Source of the DNA: an uncultured Oscillospiraceae bacterium
GTDB taxonomy: Bacteria; Bacillota; Clostridia; Oscillospirales; Acutalibacteraceae
NCBI GenBank assembly: GCA_900552925.1
Contig: USBH01000042.1
Span: 1-9,998, forward strand
Reading direction: 5' to 3'
Length of the DNA: 9,998 bases
Position numbers and translations under genes: made by a program. Of this stretch, positions 6,777 to 9,998 are shown in pieces. How positions within the stretch are numbered: position 1 is the first letter of the stretch; each line of letters begins with the position of its first letter. The notes under the pieces were generated by a model. That model was given only the letters and a program-made list of their open reading frames with translations, was not told the DNA's origin and did no database searches.

Positions 6777-7871
6777 TCAGACGTTGAAGCGGAAGAGGAC
6801 GATGTCGCCGTCCTGCATCACGTACTCCTTGCCCTCGCTGCGCACGAGGCCCTTTTCCTTGGCGGCGGCCATCGAGCCGCAGGCCATCAGGTCGTCGAAG
6901 GCGATGACTTCCGCGCGGATGAAGCCGCGCTCGAAATCGCTGTGGATCTTGCCGGCGGCCTGCGGGGCCTTCGTGCCCTTCGTAATCGTCCAGGCGCGCA
7001 CCTCGGGCTTGCCGGCCGTCAGGTAGGAGATCAGGCCGAGCAGGGAATAGCAGGCGCGGATCAGCCGGTCGAGGCCCGACTCGGTGAGGCCCATGTCGCT
7101 GAGGAACAGCGCCTTCTCCTCCGGGTCCATGCCGGAGATCTCGGCCTCGACCTCGGCGCAGATCGGCAGGACGGCCGCGTGCTGCGCTTCGGCGATCTTC
7201 TTCACCGCGAGATAGCCCGGGTTGTTCTCGATGCCGTCGGCAAAGTCGGATTCGCTCATGTTGGCCGCGAAGATGATCGGCTTGTTCGTCAGGAGGCTGA
7301 CGGTGGAGAGCAGCGCCTTTTCCTCCTCGGTGCATTCGACGCTGCGGGCGGGCTGCCCGGCGTCGAGCGCCGCGTGGACGCGCTCGAAGAAATCGACCTC
7401 GGCCTGGTATTTCTTGTCGGCCTTGACCATCTTCTTCGCCTTGTCGATGCGGCGGTCGAGCACCTCAATGTCGGCGAGGATCAGCTCGAGGTCGATCGTC
7501 TCGATGTCGCGCGCCGGGTCGATCGAGCCCTCGACGTGGATGATGTCGTCGTTTTCGAAGCAGCGCACGACGTGCACGACGGCGTCCACCTCGCGGATGT
7601 TCGAGAGGAATTTGTTGCCGAGGCCCTCGCCCTTCGAGGCGCCCTTCACGAGGCCGGCGATGTCGACGAATTCGATCGTCGCCGGGGTGAACTTCTCCGG
7701 CTCGTACATCTCGGCCAGCTTGTCGAGACGCTTGTCCGGCACGGCCACGACGCCGACGTTCGGCTCGATCGTGCAGAACGGGTAGTTTGCGGACTGCGCG
7801 CCCGCGTTGGTGATTGCGTTGAACAGTGTGCTTTTTCCGACATTCGGAAGCCCCACGATGCCCAGCTTCAT
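6777..7871 (-). CDS. ychF: YchF/OLA1-type ATPase (Obg-related P-loop protein)
   Basis: This is a cytoplasmic, ribosome-associated member of the Obg/TRAFAC family that prefers ATP to GTP. It is linked in the literature to translation initiation and to stress and redox responses. At 364 residues it is full length. The P-loop GLPNVGKST spans 7-15, and the DxxG motif is DIAG (70-73) within DIAGLVKGASKGEGLG. At the base-recognition position it has NMSE (204-207) rather than NKxD, the substitution that explains ATP use in the family. A coiled-coil insertion covers roughly 130-200, and the TGS domain fills about 280-363, ending GDIVLFRFNV. The ATG is preceded by AAGGAGA on the minus strand at good spacing. 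It has its own promoter and leader downstream of the TetR gene, so it is probably expressed independently. Confidence 0.97.
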   Translation of the reverse strand: MKLGIVGLPNVGKSTLFNAITNAGAQSANYPFCTIEPNVGVVAVPDKRLDKLAEMYEPEKFTPATIEFVDIAGLVKGASKGEGLGNKFLSNIREVDAVVHVVRCFENDDIIHVEGSIDPARDIETIDLELILADIEVLDRRIDKAKKMVKADKKYQAEVDFFERVHAALDAGQPARSVECTEEEKALLSTVSLLTNKPIIFAANMSESDFADGIENNPGYLAVKKIAEAQHAAVLPICAEVEAEISGMDPEEKALFLSDMGLTESGLDRLIRACYSLLGLISYLTAGKPEVRAWTITKGTKAPQAAGKIHSDFERGFIRAEVIAFDDLMACGSMAAAKEKGLVRSEGKEYVMQDGDIVLFRFNV

Positions 7872-7967
7872 ATGTACTCACTTCTCCTTGTTTTTCCTGA
7901 ATTTCGGGCGCTTGCCGTCGTTTCGGCCGCCGCCCTCTGGAATCTGCGCGGTTCCGGACGATTTGTT

Positions 7968-8012
7968 CCCTGCCCGGCAGGGCTCCTTTCCCCCGCGCAG
8001 GGAAAAGGAGCC
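7968..8012 (-). promoter_or_regulatory. Two tandem hairpins in the ychF leader
   Basis: In the minus-strand transcript the first hairpin is a 13-bp stem (8012-8000 with 7993-7981, GGCTCC..GGAGCC arms, one wobble, six-base loop). The second, CCCTGC/GCAGGG (7982-7977 with 7973-7968), follows immediately. Neither is followed by a T-run, so they do not look like plain terminators. They begin about 8 bases after the predicted ychF start site and leave roughly 95 unstructured bases before the gene. The function is unknown. Confidence 0.6.
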
Positions 8013-8026
8013 TTTGCAATACATTG

Positions 8027-8055
8027 ATTGTATCACAAAGGCTGTGAATTCTCAA
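8027..8055 (-). promoter_or_regulatory. Sigma-A promoter of ychF
   Basis: Read on the minus strand, TTGAGA (8055-8050) and TACAAT (8032-8027) are 17 bases apart, with an extended -10 TG before TACAAT. The predicted start is near 8020, giving a leader of about 150 bases. Confidence 0.82.
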
Positions 8056-8078
8056 GGAAAACTCGACGGTTTTTGCAT

Positions 8079-8681
8079 TTACGGCGCTGTGCGGTTCGGC
8101 AGGGCGTTTCGGAAAGCGGGAAGCCCGTGCAGGCCGCTGGAGATCAGGTTCACGGTCAGCGCGACCATGTCCTCAAGCGGCACGACGTGGCCGTCCAGAA
8201 GCCACTGCATCGAGATCCCCCAGAAGCAGGAGGAGAAAAAGGCGACGACAATGCGGCTTTCCGCCGGCGTGCAGCCGGGAAGCCGGCCGCAGACCTTGTA
8301 GAATTTTTCTCGCGCATAATCTTCGGGGCTCATCCCCTCGGGGAAATTGCCCTTTGCGGACAGAATTTTCTTCTCGAGTTCGCTCGCGTTCAGCAGGAAG
8401 AGGAAGCTGTGCCGGACCAGCTTCTCCAGATCGTCGGGAAATTTGGAGTGCTCCATGAGCGCAAAGGACGGCTCCATGATCTCAAGCTGCAAAACGGCGA
8501 GGAGATGGTCCAGAGACGCGTAGTGCAGATAGAAGGTTTTTCGGTTGATTTGAGCCCGGTCGGCCAGCGCGCAGACGGTAATTTTTGCATAGTCCATTTC
8601 GGAGAGCATCTCCTTGAACACGGTTCGGATCAGGCTCTCATTTTTCCGAAAGCGGAGATCGGATTTTGCGTCGTTTTTCAC
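8079..8681 (-). CDS. TetR/AcrR-family transcriptional regulator
   Basis: This is a one-component DNA-binding repressor with a family-typical length of 200 residues. The N-terminal helix-turn-helix domain covers about residues 10-61, with the recognition region ITVCALADRAQINRKTFYLHY (34-54). The C-terminal ligand/dimer domain is helical and resembles the TetR_C_8-like type (FFSSCFWGISMQWLLDG near 149-164). I chose GTG 8681: CGAGG (8694-8690) sits eight bases upstream, and the predicted start of transcription near 8702 would leave the alternative TTG starts at 8705/8702 without a leader. Codons look less GC-biased than in the neighbouring genes, hinting at a different history. It is divergent from the HEAT-repeat gene, the usual arrangement for a local repressor. 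The ligand is unknown, and no transporter or efflux gene lies next to it. Confidence 0.9.
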   Translation of the reverse strand: MKNDAKSDLRFRKNESLIRTVFKEMLSEMDYAKITVCALADRAQINRKTFYLHYASLDHLLAVLQLEIMEPSFALMEHSKFPDDLEKLVRHSFLFLLNASELEKKILSAKGNFPEGMSPEDYAREKFYKVCGRLPGCTPAESRIVVAFFSSCFWGISMQWLLDGHVVPLEDMVALTVNLISSGLHGLPAFRNALPNRTAP

Positions 8682-8708
8682 TATTTTTACCTCGTTAATC
8701 AACAAAAA

Positions 8709-8739
8709 ATTATAAGTGTGGCATAAGCCGCGAAAGCAA
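8709..8739 (-). promoter_or_regulatory. Probable promoter of the TetR gene
   Basis: A perfect TATAAT -10 lies at 8714-8709 on the minus strand. The best -35 is TTGCTT (8739-8734) with a long 19-base spacer. The direct repeat CTTAT-N6-CTTAT overlaps the spacer and -10. The -10 supports the GTG start at 8681. Confidence 0.6.
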
Positions 8740-8750
8740 AAACTTGCCCA

Positions 8751-8779
8751 TTGCGCTATGCCGGCCCATCTGCTATTTT
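8751..8779 (+). promoter_or_regulatory. Probable promoter of the HEAT-repeat gene
   Basis: TTGCGC (8751-8756) and TATTTT (8774-8779) are separated by 17 bases, with an extended -10 TG at 8771-8772. An alternative -10 is TATAAA at 8782-8787. The -35 lies 12 bases from the -35 region of the divergent TetR promoter, so the two promoters would be back to back. Confidence 0.5.
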
Positions 8780-8788
8780 AATATAAAA

Positions 8789-8823
8789 GGGAGAAATAAT
8801 CAACAGGGATTATCACCGCTCCC
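8789..8823 (+). promoter_or_regulatory. Nested inverted repeat, candidate operator
   Basis: ATAATC (8796-8801) and GATTAT (8808-8813) form a perfect 6-bp dyad around AACAGG. They are flanked by GGGAG (8789-8793) and CTCCC (8819-8823). It lies about 10 bases downstream of the predicted -10 of the HEAT-repeat gene, where a bound repressor could block transcription. The divergent TetR protein is the natural candidate, by inference. A hairpin in the 5' mRNA is the alternative. Confidence 0.45.
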
Positions 8824-8841
8824 TTGCAGCACACGCTTTGA

Positions 8842-8893
8842 TTCAGCCGAAAGCGGCGGACCGGAAGCCTCTCCGGCCCCTGCGCCGGCTGAA
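8842..8893 (+). promoter_or_regulatory. Two-part hairpin in the leader of the HEAT-repeat gene
   Basis: TTCAGCCG (8842-8849) pairs with CGGCTGAA (8886-8893), enclosing CCGGA/TCCGG (8861-8865/8872-8876). No T-run follows. It sits about 45 bases before the start codon. A TTG-initiated reading of this segment as protein is possible, but its basic, low-complexity sequence does not resemble HEAT proteins. Confidence 0.45.
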
Positions 8894-8936
8894 AAAGGGA
8901 AAGCTGTTTGAAATGCTTCGCGAAAGGATGGTCTGT

Positions 8937-9266
8937 ATGAGCAAGCTGGCTAAGGTGCAAAAGGATATTGAGAAGAACAGGGAAGCGGATCTTCTGAAGA
9001 TGCTCCACGACAAGGACAAGGCGGTCCGGCTGGCCGTGATCGAGGGCCTCGGTAAAATCGGCAAGGACGCGGCGTGCAATACGCTGATCACGGAGATCGA
9101 CGACGAGGACCCTGAAATCCGCGCCGCGGTTGCGACGGCGCTGGGCGAGATCGGAGACGAGCACACCGCCACCCACCTCTCTTACCGGAACAGCAGGGAA
9201 ACGGAGGAAAAGGTGCTTCAGGCGATCCACGAAGCGCTCGGAAAAATCAAGGCAAGAGGCAGATAA
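8937..9266 (+). CDS. Small HEAT-repeat protein
   Basis: This 109-residue soluble helical protein consists of about two to three HEAT repeats. One repeat is LLKMLHDKDKAVRLAVIEGL followed by GKIG (19-42). The next is TLITEIDDEDPEIRAAVATAL followed by GEIG (49-73). A degenerate third covers 77-104 and ends EALGKI. The pattern of D/E-P turn, VR/IR, alanine-rich helix and G-x-IG is typical. HEAT repeats are protein- or nucleic-acid-binding scaffolds, and no catalytic residues are visible, so function is unknown. ATG 8937 is chosen because AAAGGA (8923-8928) lies eight bases upstream. In-frame ATGs at 8913 and 8928 and a TTG at 8838 are less well placed. It is a single-gene unit, divergent from the TetR gene and possibly repressed by it. 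Confidence 0.85.
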   Translation: MSKLAKVQKDIEKNREADLLKMLHDKDKAVRLAVIEGLGKIGKDAACNTLITEIDDEDPEIRAAVATALGEIGDEHTATHLSYRNSRETEEKVLQAIHEALGKIKARGR

Positions 9267-9271
9267 AAATC

Positions 9272-9302
9272 GCCCCGGCACACGGAAGTGCCGGGGCATT
9301 TT
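9272..9302 (+). terminator. Bidirectional terminator between HEAT-repeat gene and FAD dehydrogenase
   Basis: A perfect 10-bp stem (GCCCCGGCAC 9272-9281 with GTGCCGGGGC 9288-9297) has a six-base loop. ATTTTGCTTT follows on the plus strand, and five Ts follow on the minus strand (complement of 9265-9269). It serves both convergent genes. Confidence 0.93.
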
Positions 9303-9322
9303 GCTTTCGGGAAAAGCGCGCG

Positions 9323-9998
9323 TCAGTTTTCCTCCGCGAGCCGGCGGCCCATCAGCACGCCCATCGCGGAGGCCATCATCAGGCCGCGCGTCCAGCCGCT
9401 CGAGTCGCCGAGGCAGTGCAGGTTCTGCACGCTGGTGCGCAGCGCGGCGTCCATTTTGACGCGGTTGCTGTAGAACTTCAGCTCCGGCGAGTAGAGCAGC
9501 GTCTCCACGGCCGCGAAGCCGGGCACGACGTGGTCGACCGCCTGCATGAAGTTCAGGATGTTCACCATCGTGCGGTACGGCATCGCCGAGGTGATGTCGC
9601 CCGCGACGGCGTCGGGCAGCGTGGGCTTCAGGTTGGAGCGGGAGAGCTCCTCCTGCCAGGTGCGCTTGCCGTCGAGGATGTCGCCGTAGCGCTGCACGAG
9701 GATGTGCCCTGCGCCGAGCATGTTCGTCAGCTCGCCGACCTTCTGCGCGTATTCGATCGGCTGGTCGAACGGCTCGGTGAAGTGGTGCGAGCAGAGGATC
9801 GCAAGGTTTGTGTTCTGCGACTTCATGTCCTTGTAGGAGTGGCCGTTGACGACCGCGAGGTTGTTGTCGTAATTTTCCTGGCTCACGAAGCCGCCGGGGT
9901 TCTGGCAGAAGGTGCGCACCTTGTTCTTGAACGGCTTCGGGTAGCCGATCAGCTTCGATTCATAGAGCACGTTGTTGACGGTTTCCATGACCTCGTTG
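9323..9998 (-). CDS. FAD-dependent dehydrogenase (COG2509-type), C-terminal part
   Basis: About 225 residues of a flavoprotein continue unbroken past the right edge, so the N-terminus with the usual FAD-binding Rossmann motif is outside the window. Relatives are roughly 450-530 residues, which makes this about half. Recognisable features are the segment CQNPGGFVSQENYDNN, LPDAVAGDITSAMP, VVPGFAAVETLLYSPELKF, and the C-terminal flavin-contacting CLGDSSGWTRGLMMASAMG, where GDSSG corresponds to the GD motif of FAD oxidoreductases. The family is annotated as NAD(FAD)-utilising dehydrogenase, but its physiological substrate is not known. The methionine at 9988 is internal: codons for N, E and V precede it in frame up to the edge. 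The TGA at 9323 is followed by the shared terminator. Confidence 0.9.
   Translation of the reverse strand, partial: NEVMETVNNVLYESKLIGYPKPFKNKVRTFCQNPGGFVSQENYDNNLAVVNGHSYKDMKSQNTNLAILCSHHFTEPFDQPIEYAQKVGELTNMLGAGHILVQRYGDILDGKRTWQEELSRSNLKPTLPDAVAGDITSAMPYRTMVNILNFMQAVDHVVPGFAAVETLLYSPELKFYSNRVKMDAALRTSVQNLHCLGDSSGWTRGLMMASAMGVLMGRRLAEEN

Noticed and set aside
6762..8027. A 421-codon plus-strand frame opposite ychF.
   Set aside because: It is an antisense shadow of a clear full-length YchF, has no recognisable family, and crosses the ychF start and leader.
8838..8936. An N-terminal extension of the HEAT protein from TTG 8838.
   Set aside because: It overlaps a perfect hairpin, has basic low-complexity sequence and no good ribosome-binding site. 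ATG 8937 has a well-spaced one.

Overview
This window looks like part of a chromosome from a GC-rich anaerobic Firmicute, most likely a gut Clostridia/Oscillospiraceae-type bacterium from a metagenome assembly. The basis is a ferredoxin-linked 2-oxoacid oxidoreductase, Gram-positive-style strong Shine-Dalgarno sites, sigma-A-like promoters, intrinsic terminators, and protein types common in that group. The taxonomy is inference. The first 25 bases are not biological: they match the Nextera/Tn5 read-1 adapter, including the 19-bp mosaic end, so this is a contig end carrying adapter.

Layout. (1) A 25-residue tail of an unidentified protein (27-104). (2) iorA-iorB (224-2625), overlapping by one base, encoding indolepyruvate:ferredoxin oxidoreductase, which oxidises aryl pyruvates from aromatic amino acid breakdown to aryl-acetyl-CoA. 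(3) A compact cytoplasmic GH13 alpha-amylase-family enzyme (2711-4015), same strand, with no terminator before it and a clear one after it. (4) A 341-base non-coding stretch (4016-4356) with terminator, short tandem repeat, consensus-like promoter and a long foldable leader, then an AzgA-type NCS2 purine permease (4357-5751) closed by a 14-bp terminator. (5) A monocistronic AIM24/TIGR00266 protein (5921-6607) with its own promoter and a palindrome-bearing leader. (6) Reverse-strand ychF (6777-7871), convergent with AIM24 across a bidirectional terminator, with its own promoter and hairpin-rich leader. (7) A reverse-strand TetR-family regulator (8079-8681), divergent from a small HEAT-repeat protein (8937-9266). 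The shared intergenic region holds opposed promoters and a nested inverted repeat that could be an operator. (8) A bidirectional terminator, then the C-terminal half of a reverse-strand FAD-dependent dehydrogenase that runs off the right edge.

The genes are mostly separate small transcription units: amino acid and alpha-glucan catabolism, purine uptake, a universal translation-linked ATPase, and a local regulator/HEAT-protein pair. I see no CRISPR array, transposase, phage module, tRNA or rRNA. There is no convincing novel multi-gene system. The most interesting leads are the structured leader of the purine permease and the TetR/HEAT divergent locus.
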